A stretch of 64,000 nucleotides of DNA from the NCBI GenBank assembly GCA_964019135.1, contig OZ025248.1, positions 35,209,670 to 35,273,669 of the forward strand. Reading direction: 5' to 3'. The number at the start of each line of letters is the position of its first letter. Position 1 is the first letter of the stretch. The notes below the pieces were generated by a model. The model had not been told where the DNA came from. It did no database searches and saw only the letters and a program-made list of their open reading frames with translations. The translations under genes and the position numbers were made by a program. Shown in pieces: positions 44,617 through 56,744 of this stretch. This DNA comes from Arenicola marina (Eukaryota; Annelida; Polychaeta; Arenicolidae).

Positions 44617-44812
44617 TCCCGTGGACAGGCGAGAGCGTCGGTTCACCCTGAACTTCTACCGTAGACTACCGTGGAAAAGGGAGAGTGTCAAGTCAGCATG
44701 GACGTCTACCGTAGACTACCATGGACAGGCGAGAGCGTCAATGCATATCGACTTCTATGGTAGACTGCCGAGGAAAGGAAGAGCGTCAATTCGCCATCGA
44801 CTTCTAGGGTGA
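44617..44812 (+). repeat. ~50-bp minisatellite at the GPCR stop codon
   Basis: Three to four units with GGACAGGCGAGAGCGTC and TACCGTAGACTACC begin directly after the stop codon and would be in the 3' untranslated region. The same unit forms a longer array at 45826-46260. Confidence 0.75.
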
Positions 44813-45660
44813 GGGCCGGCATATTTCGATCATTTTGTGACAAAACAGTATCTCAGCGAGGACTGCAGCGACGCACTACTGAAAAACTAAGTAGTTCTTA
44901 TGTCAGTACAGGGTCGCCTTCTGTTTAGTGCCTCCCTCATGCTAATATGTCCTAACTGTTAATGTCGGCGACGGTTTTAAAAGGCCAATGCAAATTCGGC
45001 TAAATTCGATCATAGGCGGATAAAGTCAATTATATTATCGGGTAACTTCGGTCACTTCGGTCACTAATTTTTAAAACAATTCCACATTTTTGATGTAGGT
45101 CTATCAACAAAAGTTTGTTCTATTAGGAAACTCACGGAGGAGTCCACACCGCTGAAGCAAGGGACGGGGTTTGTCTGAGGCCCCTGGATCCACCAGTAAC
45201 CATGGTCCCTTAACCCCCGCCCTGCGCTGTCCGTCTAGCTGTGCTACCACATGCATATATGTAGACCAGCGCTAGGTCATTTGGGTGATCGATATTGCCC
45301 GACCGACTGATTGAATTTACACCCGGGGTACAATTCTTGGAGGATAAATTTTATCATCTTATTTCCGCCCTTTAGTATTCAACACATAAACCACAAGTTC
45401 TCTGTCCCATAAATTTCATAAAGTCACATCACATCGAAAATTAAATGCTACTGTAGGCCGATCATAACGGCTTATAGGTGGGTATGTGGGCGTAACTGTG
45501 GCGGGGGTCGTCGCGCCAAATTTATAGTTTCGCTGGTGCTATGGCTTAGACCAATCAAGTTACCGTACTGATTCTGCAAACTCTCCCGCGATGTACGTCA
45601 TATAGCTCATAAATAGTAAACGTTTGCCCTTCACTATAGTACAAATTTCAAGTGTGATTA
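44813..45660. other. Downstream of the GPCR, no gene
   Basis: No polyadenylation signal could be assigned with confidence and no gene is visible. Confidence 0.35.
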
Positions 45661-46260
45661 GTCGGCAGAGAAACAAAAGGAAATATTACGTGATCGAAGT
45701 TATGCGCTGATCGAGATTAGCGCGACTAGAATACTGTAGACAGGCGAGAGTGATTAATCGGCAGAGAAACAAAGGGAAATATCATTTGATCGAAGTTATG
45801 CGCTGATCGACATTATCCGACTAGAATACTGTGGACAGGCGAGAGCGTCAATTCCCCATCGACTTATACCGTAGACTACGGGGAACAGGCGAGAGCGTCA
45901 ATGGACCATCGACTTGTACCGTAGAATACTGTGGACATGCGAGAGCGTCAATGCACCATCGACTTTTACCGTAAACTACCGTAGAAGAAGGAGAGCGTCA
46001 ATTCAACATCGACTGTTATGGTAAACTACCGTCAAAATGGGGAGAGCGTCTATTCACCATGGGCTTCTACCATAGACTACCGTGGAAAAGGGAGAGTGTC
46101 CATTCAACATCGATATTTACCGTAAACTACTGTAAAAGGGGGAGAGCCTCCATTTAACATCGACTTTTACCGTAAACTACCGTGGAAAGGGTCCATTCAT
46201 CATCGACTGTTACCGTATACTACCGTGGACAGGCGTGAGCGTCAATTCACCATCGCCAAT
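45655..46260 (+). repeat. Duplicated ~98-bp block and ~50-bp minisatellite
   Basis: A block starting GTGATTAGTCGGCAGAGAAA and ending in GTAGACAGGCGAGA is repeated at once in tandem (45655-45750 and 45752-45845). It passes into about nine units of the 50-bp repeat (GGACAGGCGAGAGCGTCAAT, CATCGACTT, TACCGTAGACTAC). It shares the unit with 44617-44812. Confidence 0.75.
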
Positions 46261-47770
46261 ACCTGTCATTGTTAGCCGTTTGGTTGATGGTTTGTAAATG
46301 TATAGATTTCGTATATGGTCGATATATTTACATCGACCTCAGTACACGTCGCGCGGATATCTAAGCATTGAAACAGTAACGGTACTTGGAAAATTAGTGG
46401 TATGGAGATCGAAGTGAGGTCATCACAAGTATTACACGGGTGTTACAATTCGATTGGTGTCATTGCATTGCTCAATTCCGTATACCACATAGTGTAGTGC
46501 TGCCATCTTCTGGTCAAGCCTTGCAAAGTCACCCATGCAAATTGCAAATCTTGATCATCTCCCATTGATTATTATAATTAATTTTATTATTAGGTTTATA
46601 TAACGCCAAATCCGTGAATCCGTTCAAAGACGCTGTACATCGAATTAAACCGGATAATTTACATAATATACCCGCTTATCCAGAAACAGTAGCTCACTGA
46701 AATAAGAAATACATGCACACCACTAAAAACCTTCTTCAAAAAATTTAGTGAACCAGTAAGTTTTCAAGCTCTGTTTAAACTGACTCAATGTATCAAGCAA
46801 ACGAAGGTCATCTTTATACACAGAAAATGATGAGATCATACCCGGTCAACACAAATGGTTTCTCCTTGCGCTCGCCTGGCACTCCATCCTCGTACTGAAT
46901 CCTGCTCGTTTGGGTCAGAGACAACGAGTTCCCTGCGCTCTGCTCGACTTGAACCTAACACTCATCCAGCGTAGTTTTACCCTGGTTCACAGGGCGACAG
47001 AGCGCCCCTATATAATATTTATTATGGTTTTCTTATTGTCAAAGCCTGTTAAGGTAGGCTATATCGTTGCTGGTTTGAAACAAATATCACGTAAGGTCTG
47101 CTTTAGTCACCGCAAAGAGTAATATATTATTTATGTTGTTGTACGATGTTGTACCATATGTAAAGGAAACTTAATTAACCAGACTTGGAACTCAACGGAA
47201 CTTACTTACATTACTTTACTTTTAATTTCTCGTTCACCGTTTAAAATTTTTTGTATCAATTTGTTTTCAACGCTAAATGGCAGCAAAAGTGCCTTCCGAT
47301 ATTTAATGCCGGGTTCGACGCCTGAGGGTTTGTTTACATATGAACGTTCATAACAAAACGAACATATTATTCTTGAAGTTATTGATTTTGTTGAAGGAAT
47401 GTTCATCATCCTTTAGTAATATTTTGATATCGTAGTGCATATCTGTAATGTTATACCGTCCTCTACACCGCCCATTTGTAATTTTCACTTGTGGATACTA
47501 GCGTTTATAACACAATGTCACTCCTTCTCGTGTCTGTGTATACTGTTAATGCAATGTCAAGGTCAATGGAGATAAATATTTTTCCTTGGGCAATGGTTTG
47601 ATTATTAGTTACCTTTTAGTTTCGTAAAATCCGTCACCATTGTAAGCCAGTTCTTTGATGGTATGTCCATGTGCATAGACATCTTATATTTGTATCGACC
47701 TCCGTATACGCAACGTTGATATCTACATGAGGTCACTTGGAGGGAAAAACCAATGTACAATGGTCTAATA
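46261..47770. other. Intergenic with an interspersed repeat trace
   Basis: At 46585-46640 AGGTTTATATAACGCCAAAT, then CAAAGACGCTGTACA, resembles an end of a common interspersed repeat. No gene is supported. Confidence 0.35.
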
Positions 47771-48465
47771 GGGCTATACAGTCACTACAGGGTCTTAGCG
47801 AGACCGCACGAGACAGGGATACTTATGCTCTACGTCCATGCCTAACATCAACGGCCTGTTCGTGCTGCCTACCTTCCGGTTGTTTGCATTCACTCGCTCC
47901 ACACACAAGATCAGCTAAAGCTGTCATTGGATGCACAACTAACCGCTGAAGTTCTGGGCATATCAGAATTATAACCATCCGAGTAGATTTATGTAATATA
48001 CGGGCGGTTAGACAGTTGATAAACCAGAATATCTGCGCGCGGTATCTATGGTTACATAACAACGCTCTGATCAGGCGAGGACAATGGTGTTCCGTTCGTC
48101 TCAGATATGTAAACATCGACGATATTCCTCAAAAATACAACGCTTCCATTGCAACAGTCTCATCGAAATGTACACATGCATTATGAAGAGATAAATATCT
48201 CATCTTTAACTATATTATGATTTGATAGTTAGCAACGCCTGGACCAGAGCAAACCAAACATAGTTTCACATCCAATCAACTCTTCAAGCACAAACGGCAC
48301 AGACGGCCGGTTCCCAAAATTCAAACGTTGACTACAATGAGTGCGCGTGACACAACTGTAGCAAGGAACCAGCGTGATGCGCACTCGTTCTGAGAGCACG
48401 TGTTTTTTTGTTGGTCCCCAAAAGACCTAAACCGGAAATAGAACGCGCGAGAACTGTACAGGTCT
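47771..48465. mobile_element. Family A MITE, best copy
   Basis: Starts GGGCTATACAGTCACTAC. The right end read inward starts with CTGTACAGTTCTCGCGCG, giving inverted ends on CTRTACAGT. The flanks read GGTCTAATA before and TATAAGACC after. About 700 bp, no transposase frame. The right half carries TTCTGAGAGCACGTGTTTTT and TTGGTCCCCAAAAGACCTAA. Confidence 0.6.
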
Positions 48466-49080
48466 ATAAGACCACAAAAACCGTGATAATGCGTATTTCA
48501 TACAGGTAAACATTGCGAAATCGTGTTCCGTTTATTACCGAAACGTAGTGTTTCGCCTCGCTACATGACATGACATGTATCACACAGGTGTTGGTAGGTT
48601 GTTGTCATTTCATTGCTAGATCCCGTAGCTCACTTAATATAGTGCTGCCATCTACTGGCCGAGCGTTTGCAAAGTCGGTCTGTATGAACAAATTTAAGAG
48701 CTATAGGAATGGCAATTATAATAGTAAAAAAAAATAGTATATGAGACATAAAATGCTGACCCTACTTGTCTAATTTAGACGAAATAGTCACAATTAGGTT
48801 TACGAATGTATATAATTCATATAATGGCAATGCGGGTATTAAGTTATTATTCATTATAATGGAAAGTTGAAATAAAAAATACATGTTTTAGTATAGAATA
48901 CACATAGTGAGAACTATTACAATTGAGATTTAGGAGTTTATCAAATGGTTACTTTTTCTGAATCTGTATGCATATCTATTTCCACTGAGAAATATTATTT
49001 TCAATGCACCTGAATAATTGTTTTAATTTTTATTCGATTAAATACAAAATATATACTATGACATAATTTTGTGTAGGTCC
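48466..49080. other. AT-rich intergenic, dispersed repeat trace
   Basis: Positions 48690-48775 (TTTAAGAGCTATAGGAATGG, then AAATGCTGACCCTACTTGTC) resemble 51165-51250. No gene. Confidence 0.35.
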
Positions 49081-49082
49081 CC

Positions 49083-50307
49083 TTTTAAAAGAAAATACCG
49101 GGCGGCTGCAATGTGATATAAAAGTGAAACTCTGTTGGTATAAAATCTATTTACCGTTAATCGTTTTGTCTAACAACAAACCATAATCGAGAAAATCGCA
49201 CATCAACAGTATAAAACACGGATTTTCGTCCATAAGGCGGGTGTTCTGAACACGTGACCAATCGGTTAGCCAATCACACGCAAGGCGTTGACGTCACCGA
49301 CGACAACCCTCCGCTGAACCAAAAATGTGTTTACATGCGAGAAGCGGTGTATCTTTGGAACAAGCTATCAGCTTAACACCACTCATGAATAATGACAATC
49401 GGGTTTGACTTATAAATTTGAACCATCGATGCATTTAGAACAAAATGATGTAGTGTTCATCTGTTGGCTGTAACAAGTCAAGTGCAAAAAAATGACAGCA
49501 AACATATTATATCTTTCTACCGCTATCCACTAGGCGACCAGCAGCTTTCTCGGCAGCAGCAAGATTGCTCGTGTCAGTTTTAAGCCCACCAAACATTCAA
49601 GAGTATGTCGCGACCACTTTGAGACAAATTGCTTTGAGGAAGATCTGTATGCTAAGTACGTAGGCAGCGGACCAAACGAACCTATTAAACTGAGGCTGAA
49701 GCCCGAAGCTGTTCCAACCATATTTTGCCATCGCCATCCCCTGCCTCTACCCCCTGCTGCACAGTATGCACAGTCGACCCGGCTGCTAGCTTCACGCACC
49801 TCTCCTCCCTCCACCCATCCCCACCACCCCTATAGACTACCACCGTACCCACCCTAACCCATACGGCCGTTCCGGTAGTACGGCTGTCTTTACACCCGTC
49901 AGTGACAGTGAGTTTCTAACAGAGCAGCTGTATCAAATTACACCATCGACTGCCGCTTCCCGAACCATGAGTCAAATCAAAATTGGGCACCCTGCCAACA
50001 ATGGCGATGAACTTGACTCCTTGACTACTTCTTGCTTCGCCATATTGTAAACATTCGGAAGTACTATCCGCGTAAAGGCTCTCACGCGATAATTACGTAA
50101 TTAAACCGCTTCGATATTATGGCTCTCGGTGGTAGTAGTCGTCTAAACCTACTGGTCGCTTCGTCGCCGGGGACGTCATCATCAGCGTGCTGAGGCGGGT
50201 GCGCATGGCAAGTTGGGTGGTCGTGCAAAAGTGCTTTGAACTTCATTAATGTATTATTTTAAAACATTGAATTTTGTGTAATGTTTAGTTAATTTCCTAT
50301 AGTTTAA
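49083..50307 (-). mobile_element. THAP/piggyBac-associated repeat unit, copy 1 (inverted)
   Basis: Reverse-complement collinear with 55488-57070. Shared blocks in order (read from 50307 down) are GGAAATTAACTAAACATTAC, CACGACCACCCAACTTGCCA, GAAGCGACCAGTAGGTTTAG, GAAACTCACTGTCACTGA, GGCCGTATGGGTTAGGGTGG, GTGAAGCTAGCAGCCGGGTC, CATCGATGCATTTAGAACAA, GCGTTGACGTCACC and GATTTTATACCAACAGAGTT. The match stops at GCAG, exactly where the piggyBac exon starts in the other copy. TTAA flanks the far end at 50304-50307. Confidence 0.75.
49454..49860 (+). pseudogene. THAP-domain pseudogene, copy 1
   Basis: A THAP zinc-finger (C2CH) reading frame that would bind DNA if intact. It shows CSSVGCNKSSAKK (C-x4-C), then after a frameshift ISFYRYPLGDQQL, then SFKPTKHSRVCRDHFETNCF (C-x2-H) and LRLKPEAVPTIF, the AVPxxF box that closes THAP domains (49708-49725). 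A TAG replaces the codon before the first cysteine and there is at least one frameshift around 49495-49570, so it is dead. It retains the AVPTIF end that copy 2 has lost. THAP domains occur in P-element transposases and in host regulators; which this one belonged to is not settled. Confidence 0.7.
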
Positions 50308-50309
50308 CT

Positions 50310-52060
50310 GGAAATGTAAATGATATGGGCCCGGCATTTCCCTTTAAGAGGCAAACCGGTAACCGGTATGAAAATGTACTAACGGTACATTGTCAAACCT
50401 AAGACTAACCAAATCTGACCAAAATAGCTTTAATAAATATGACATATTTCGGTCCTTCCATATTAATGCAAATACCAATAATTATAATGACATTTTATTA
50501 AAAGCACGTGTTTTTACCAGATTGGGACACCGTAGCGGTCCGATATTTCCCACTTCGCCCGCCCACTGTTGTAGCCCGTCACCAGGCCTCATTTATTTGA
50601 CACTTGAGTGTTAGTGTTAGGATATATGGTTTATTTTATCACAATTAAGCGTATGGGCTGGATTGTGTAACACATGTCTTCACGGAGCTCCAATTTACGT
50701 GTAGACCTACATGTTACAAGCCCCTCATCTCATCGCAATCCAGTAATTTGTTTAATGTTCCTTACGTAACTTTAGATCGTTAGTCAGTCGACACTCCAAA
50801 ACTCGTTAAACGATGTGGTCAATAACGAAGGGATTAAACGATTCACGGTTGAAATACATCATTTGGCAGAGACGTCCCATTTTCTTTTCTAGAGTTAGTT
50901 TACAAAAAAACACATATGCAAGGTCCACAGGTGATCGAATTCATCATAGAACTGGAAACCTCTCCGTATCTGCAGGCCTGTTTTTACATGTACATGTACG
51001 CCATCATCCGCTCCTGTGACGTAGTGGCCCACGTAACTAGTGTCTTTGATCCTGATTGGTGGATAGGAGGTCAGGGGGAATTAAATGCCTGCGCCCACCG
51101 AAAGTACACTTATGGGCGACAATAGGGGTTTTTCAGCCTAAAATGTTTTTGTAATTTCCTGAACTAACTTAAGAGCTACAAGAATGGCATTTTATAGCAA
51201 CAAAATTATATTATATGAGACTATATAAAATGATGACCCTACTTGTGTGTTTGTTGACCATGCTTCTTTTTTTTCCAAAAGATTGGTGCTTTTTCAGTGT
51301 CGGTAGATTTTTTTGTCTTCAATAAATTTAACTTTGACTAAAGGTGAACAACTTTTAGTTATTCCAATGCAATTTTTTTTTACGCGTTTTTTTTACTTCA
51401 ATGCCCATTTTGGTGGTACTTTTTTTGCTAGTTTTCTTTACAACGTTGTTTGTCACTAATTTTGTGAAATGCCTTTTTGTAACTTTAGTATTTTTGTTCC
51501 TTTATAATTTGTTGTTGTCTCCAAACAGTGCAAAAAATAAACCGGAAAAAAGGTCTACTCGAACAAAGCCGAACATTTGGGGGGAAAAGGGATGGCTAAA
51601 AAATGCCTTATTGTTTTTGTCTCAGATATCTGCTTTATGTAAAATTTAATTAAAAAAATAAATCGGTTCAGAAAAATTCTACTCCAAGAAAGCAAGAGCA
51701 CTTGGGAAAACAGCGCTGGTAAAGAAATAATTTGTTTCTCCATCTATTGTGGTGTTCTTAAATGAGACCTTAAAAAGCTGCAAATGTAATTTGTTTCTTG
51801 CCTTCCTTAATAAATGGTTTTTTCTTTGTATTAGGTTGCTTTTTGCAAATTGCTCAGTTTAACTTAAGCAATAATTGTTTCTCACTTTCTAAAAAAACAC
51901 AGAATAACAGATGAAGCGGATAAGGACAAAAATCCTAGTCCAAGAAAGAAAAACATTTTGGTTTTGAAAAAAAAAACGATCAAGCAAAATTGTACATAGT
52001 GAAATGGTACTCATAGTCTTTAGAATAAACCTGGAAAGAAATTGACTTATAGCTGCCTAT
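50310..52060. other. Intergenic, T-rich part, no supported gene
   Basis: Positions 51165-51250 repeat 48690-48775. Positions 51280-52010 are strongly T- or A-rich; the hydrophobic frame at 51401-51649 is explained by T-richness. Three loosely similar blocks around 51540, 51665 and 51915 (TCTACTC/TCCAAGAAAGCA-like) may be decayed tandem units. Confidence 0.3.
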
Positions 52061-52069
52061 AGTTCAACA

Positions 52070-52138
52070 TGGAGCACGTGTGTTTGTTTGTCCCCAAAAT
52101 TGAAGTCTCGCGGCCGGATCGCGAGAACTGTATAGCCC
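52070..52138. mobile_element. Isolated family A terminus
   Basis: GGAGCACGTGTGTTTGTTTG followed by CCCCAAAATTGAAGTC and GATCGCGAGAACTGTATAGC ends in GCCC before TATTAA. It matches the right end of family A. The rest of the element is absent. Confidence 0.5.
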
Positions 52139-52159
52139 TATTAACCGTCAATTGTTGTT

Positions 52160-52290
52160 TGGCAGATATATCATCTGGTGGTGTGTCTGGATGTGTGTTG
52201 GTGTGACTTTGAGGTACGAGTGAAAAACTAGCCAATAAGGCGTTACTTAATGTTCACCTACTCCTTCGTCAGGGAGTGGGCGTCACGTGA
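52160..52290. repeat. Repeat shared with the region after the piggyBac fragment
   Basis: Blocks ATATCATCTGGTGGTGTG, AAACTAGCCAATAAGGCGTT and TAATGTTCACCTACTCCTTC match in order 57713-57800, which follows the piggyBac stop codon at 57684. It may be a second piggyBac 3' end or an unrelated repeat. Confidence 0.4.
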
Positions 52291-53435
52291 TCGTGTTACT
52301 CATGTGATGACCCCGTGTTTGGTTCTCGTTAGGCGATAAAATGATAACCTGACATGGAGCCACGATCAGTGTAATTGTTATACCCTTTACACACACTCGA
52401 CATCCCCGTTGCATCATACATTGAGAGTTTTGTACTACCGGGCCTTTTTGTCACTTGCCTGTTTACACAATGTTGTCTCGATCGCTCAGAAAATCATGGA
52501 CGCGATCGACTAAGCAAGATCCGGTTAATTTTCCTTGTATAAACTTCTGCGGGTTTATCTTGTTTGTGACACAAATAATGTTCTTCATGCTAACGCTCGA
52601 TTGGCAACAGGCGCACTGTCGCAAATAAACTTTAACGAAGACAATGATATGATCTAGTTGCCGTGGCGTGCGCCTGGTACAAATATAGAGCGCGCATTGT
52701 TCACGGCAAGTAGCCATGGCAACTACATCATTTTATTTTATTTCATAGTAAGTTTGCGACAGAGCGTCGGTTCTCAATGGAGCGTCAGCATAAAGAAGTA
52801 TTGTTTGTGTAATAAAAATACGATTAATCGTAGAAAATGCAGAAAAATATGGGTCGAAACGTCACTGCACGACATTTGACTTTAGGTGTGGCTACCATGT
52901 GTCATATATCGTATTCGCTACTTTGTTACGGGAGTCAGCATACTGTGGTGTAAACCAAAGGAAACATCGACAAATAAAACACAAGAACAATACAGTTCCC
53001 GGCGTATGTTGTTTACGGAATTATACAGAACACCGTTGGGACATGTCCGGAGAAAGGTATTTGGCGATAGGGCCATCGTGGATTTGTCAAGTGTTTTATT
53101 TCAAAATGGCCGCGGTGCTTTATATTCTGCCGAATATTTGAGGGAGAGCAGCCAGCGATGATGCTGAAACTGATTCTGTTGCCCATCTCAGGACTAGATT
53201 ATTAGGACTCTTGATGATAACCAATGCCGTATATTATCCAATCTAATAACAAAGCAGTATACTGTGATATACTGATGTACATGATGCACACAATTTTCCG
53301 CGATGGCGGCCATCCAGTTCCATTTTTCCCAATTTATTAGGTACGACTCAATATACCGTTCCAGATACCCCAGGCGACACCTATCGTAAAAAATACACAC
53401 TGCGGGTTTCGGGTTAGAAAACACATTCTCGCATG
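52291..53435. other. Intergenic, no supported gene
   Basis: A TTTGTTTGTGACACAAATAA block near 52555 and a TTGTTTGTGTAATAAAAATA block near 52800 suggest decayed inverted sequence around 52460-52860. Nothing codes convincingly. Confidence 0.3.
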
Positions 53436-53439
53436 CGTT

Positions 53440-53800
53440 TACCATGCATGCCTGTGGAGTTGGTTCAGGTGCCCGGCTTCAACGTTTCTTTTGTCAGGGG
53501 TAGGTTGGTTCTATGGCATTGCTATTCACAGAACAAACGGAAAAAAATGTCTTTATAAACTTTCCTGCAATTATTTCATTATATGATGGAAGCACAGGTT
53601 TTATTTCACTAAATTAAGAACAGTTTAATAGTTCTTGTGTTGGGCTCTCCGTTCGACATTCCTGGTTGCTTCGCAACAAGGCACAAGCCACACATGCACT
53701 CAGATTCGCCTGAAAAATGCAGCGTATACCGCAAGCTCCCCGCACGGCAGCGCTACGCAAGCTCCGCTTTTACCGCTGCTGTCGGCCGGGGGCAAATTTC
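53440..53800 (-). repeat. Inverted partners of repeats at 3040 and at 80
   Basis: Positions 53440-53560 are the reverse complement of 3040-3150 and positions 53735-53795 of about 80-140, both diverged. Two different repeat families sit side by side here. Confidence 0.4.
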
Positions 53801-55487
53801 AAGATTCTTGAAAAACGGTCAAATCAGCTGTAATTTTCTGCAACATTATAGTTTTCAACAATCAAACATAAAAATAACGAGCTTTGCATATTTAATACAG
53901 CAAAACGGATCTTGTACCCTCTCGAAAAAGTTATAATTGTGACAGAACTCTTTCGTTTCATCACCTGATTTCATGCGTTATTAGGCTTAGGCTGGGTCCC
54001 AGCACTAATTTGTAGAAATGCGCGACGCAATTTTCCTATCAATCTGCGCAGCGCCGCCCTGGCGAGCGAGTGTGAAAATATATTCAGGACGTAGGCGACA
54101 ACAGAGATATAATGGAGCCCTAGCGGAGTGAGTCGAAGGCAGAGAGTGCGTATACCGGTCCATATCATTGCTTTATAGTAAATTATAATCGGTACTCATC
54201 GGGTACCAAGTTATGTGTTCTGTATAATATATATTCCTGAATTATATTTTTAATATATCGACAAATTAAACGCCAGAACGATAATTATATCCGTACTGAA
54301 GAACATCAACAAACCGGGAATATGGCCAAATCCTGCCACGCACAGCGCAGTAAAAGTCTTTACATTCGCCCCTGTTGGCATTTATATCAGTTGTTTTCTC
54401 ATCTTGTATGCCCCTATCACGTTCTTGAAATGGTATTATTTTATGCTCAAGATATTTATCTGTACAAAGTGGGTTTTTGTTTCTAGAAAACACCCCGTTA
54501 ACCTATGATAAACTGTTGAAAATTGTGCAGCTAAAAGGTCAGTACTCGCTATTTACATGCTATGGAGCGCAGAGCGAGCTGCATGCAGTTCACCCGAAAC
54601 ACGCGCCTGCTGCTTCCCCTGGAACGGTCTATTAGGACGATAAAATGCAAGTCGGATTGTTATGTTTGAGCGCCTATGCACATAACATGTGACGTAGCAT
54701 GAGTGCACTATGAACGAATATGCTCCGTACGCGGCATGTTATGGAAGATTCACACAACTTAAATATAACAATCACTTCATTACGTAACAGTAACGAAATA
54801 CTGTCATGTGACCCCCACCCCCCCGCTTGGTAGATAGTTGGGGGTCACGGGGGTTACAGGTTCTTGCTGTAACTTCCCGCAAAGGCAATGTAAAGATATC
54901 TGAGCAGGGGCCTTTGTGGTCATATGTTCTTGGTCAATTGTAACCGGATGCCAGCTATCATTTGGATGGCACACCAGCATTTTTGTCTTTTCTGGGCCCG
55001 CATATCTTTATGTGGACCCCCTATTTTGCTCCCCCCCCCCCCCCCCTCCCCCCACCACCGGTCGGTAGAATTTAAAACCTAAAGTAAATCCTCCACCACA
55101 AATTCTCGAATTCCTGGATCTACGCCAGCATTGTGGCCCCCACATGATTGTCTACTGGATTCGCCCGGAGTAATAATGATAACTACACATCATACACATT
55201 AGCAATGATGTATTCGGTTTCGTCACGTGACGGCTAAGGCAGCCAATTTTCAAAATGGCCTCCGCCCTTCATGTTTTGCCAAATATGATAAGGCTAAAGC
55301 TATAATGTTGCAGGAAGACTAGTAGTTACAGATCTATAGGATTACCTTGTGAGACTGGTGGGCTGCTGGGCACGCAGCCACAGCACCGACCCCCCACAAC
55401 GCGCCCGCGGGGTGTTCATGGGATTGGGTGCCCCGGTGTGGTGAGGGGCCCTAATCCTCTCTCGGCTATGCCGTCAGATGGTTCTGG
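53801..55487. other. Intergenic with poly-C tracts, no gene
   Basis: Poly-C runs at about 54815 and 55030-55048. The TTCCTGGATCTACGCC block at about 55110-55125 is a scrap of the GGGGCGGATCC MITE. No supported gene. Confidence 0.35.
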
Positions 55488-55937
55488 TTAAAATATAGGG
55501 AATTAACTAAACATTACACTGAATATATATTTTTTTAATCATACATTAGTGAAGTTTCAAGCACTTTTGCATGACCACCCAACTTGCCATGGGCACCCGT
55601 CTCAGTGCACCGATGATGACGTCACCGGCGATGAAGCGACCAGTAGGTTTAGACGACTACTAATACCGGAAGCTATATTAACTTCTGGCGAGTCGGACGA
55701 AGAAGATGAAGTAAACACCGAATTTCCACCAACTGCTAATTTAATCGGGGACCAGTTTGAACCTGTAGGGGTTGACGATGTTGGATTAGGCATTGTTTAT
55801 ACAGGTCGTTGACGACACATCGCGTGGTCGGTGAAGCCGTGCTGCATTAGAAGGAAGGGTAGGGGAGGTTGGGTTCATCGTCATTGTTGGCAGGATGCTC
55901 AATTTTGACTCGTAGAGCGGGCCATGATTCAGGAAGC

Positions 55938-56365
55938 GGCCGCTAGGGGGGGGGGCACTACATTACTAGAGTGGTGGGGGGGGGGCGCCCATGCCGTAGA
56001 GAGGATTTGGAGAGTGAGGGTAAAGTGCCCGATTTTGTGGTCACTGAGAAATAATTGTTTGCTCAAAAGGACATCTAAAATAGATACTGACAACATTGTG
56101 GTTAAAAAGGCATAAAACAGACACTGACATTCATGACAAAGTGTCTGGAGGATACTTGTTTGAACACTTTCCATATCAATTAGACTATATAGTCAAGAAC
56201 TGCAAGGTTGAAAAAAAGCCTGTCTCAGATGGGCATATCGAGAAATTGTAGATTACTGCTTCGGGGATTGGGAGAAAAAAGACGAAAAGGGGTCATTTGG
56301 GCGGCACATATGTATATCTCTAAATATATGTAGTGCACCCCCCCCCCCCCCCCCCCCTCTGGGAG
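55938..56365. mobile_element. Poly-G/poly-C-ended MITE family B, complete copy
   Basis: The left end is a G run then GCACTACATTACTAGAG. The right end read inward is a long G run then TGCACTACATATATTTAG, so the inverted ends share GCACTACAT behind the homopolymer. Copy 1 of the host unit lacks this insert (about 49950-49970), which gives an empty site. Halves of the family recur at 6095-6295 and 18010-18155. No open frame. Confidence 0.65.
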
Positions 56366-56462
56366 TGGCAGTGTGTAACTTGATAAAGCTGCTGTCTTAG
56401 AAACTCACTGTCACTGAAGAGCGTATAGACAGGACTGCCGTACTACAGAACGGCCGTATGGG

Positions 56463-56744
56463 TTAGGGTGGTTGGGGTGGCCGTCTATCGGGGTGGTGAG
56501 GAGGGGTGGAGGGAGGAGTTTTGCGTGAAGCTAGCAGCCGGGTCGACTCAAAGCAATTGTTCTCATAGTGGTCGGAACATACTCTTGAATGTTTGGTGGT
56601 TTTAAAACTCACACGAGCAATCTTGCGTAGCCATTGCCGCAAAAGCTGCGGGTCGCCTAGCGGACAGCTGTGAAATGATATCCTGTTTTTGCTGTTCTTT
56701 TTTGCACTTGAATTGTTACAGTCAACAGCTGAACAGCACACCAT
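56463..56744 (-). pseudogene. THAP-domain gene, truncated copy 2
   Basis: A 93-residue open frame beginning with ATG at 56744: Cys4-x4-Cys9, F24-x3-P28, Trp38, then RVCSDHYENNCFE with Cys56-x2-His59. These are the zinc ligands and core residues of a THAP (C2CH) DNA-binding domain. The AVPTIF end seen in copy 1 is missing: after NCFE the frame jumps to STRLLASR, so a deletion of about 100 bases has removed it. The tail is Pro/His-rich and ends in a stop. With the closing box gone, a folded THAP domain is unlikely. It diverges from the piggyBac exon, with about 330 bp between them. Confidence 0.75.

Noticed and set aside
50813..51125. Possible exon with ELETSPYLQACFYMYMYAII
   Set aside because: Looks membrane-like but has no homologous motif, the frames overlap, and it could not be joined to the GPCR exons in phase.
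51401..51649. Small hydrophobic membrane protein
   Set aside because: Hydrophobicity follows from a run of T-rich sequence; no relatives, start context or splice signals.
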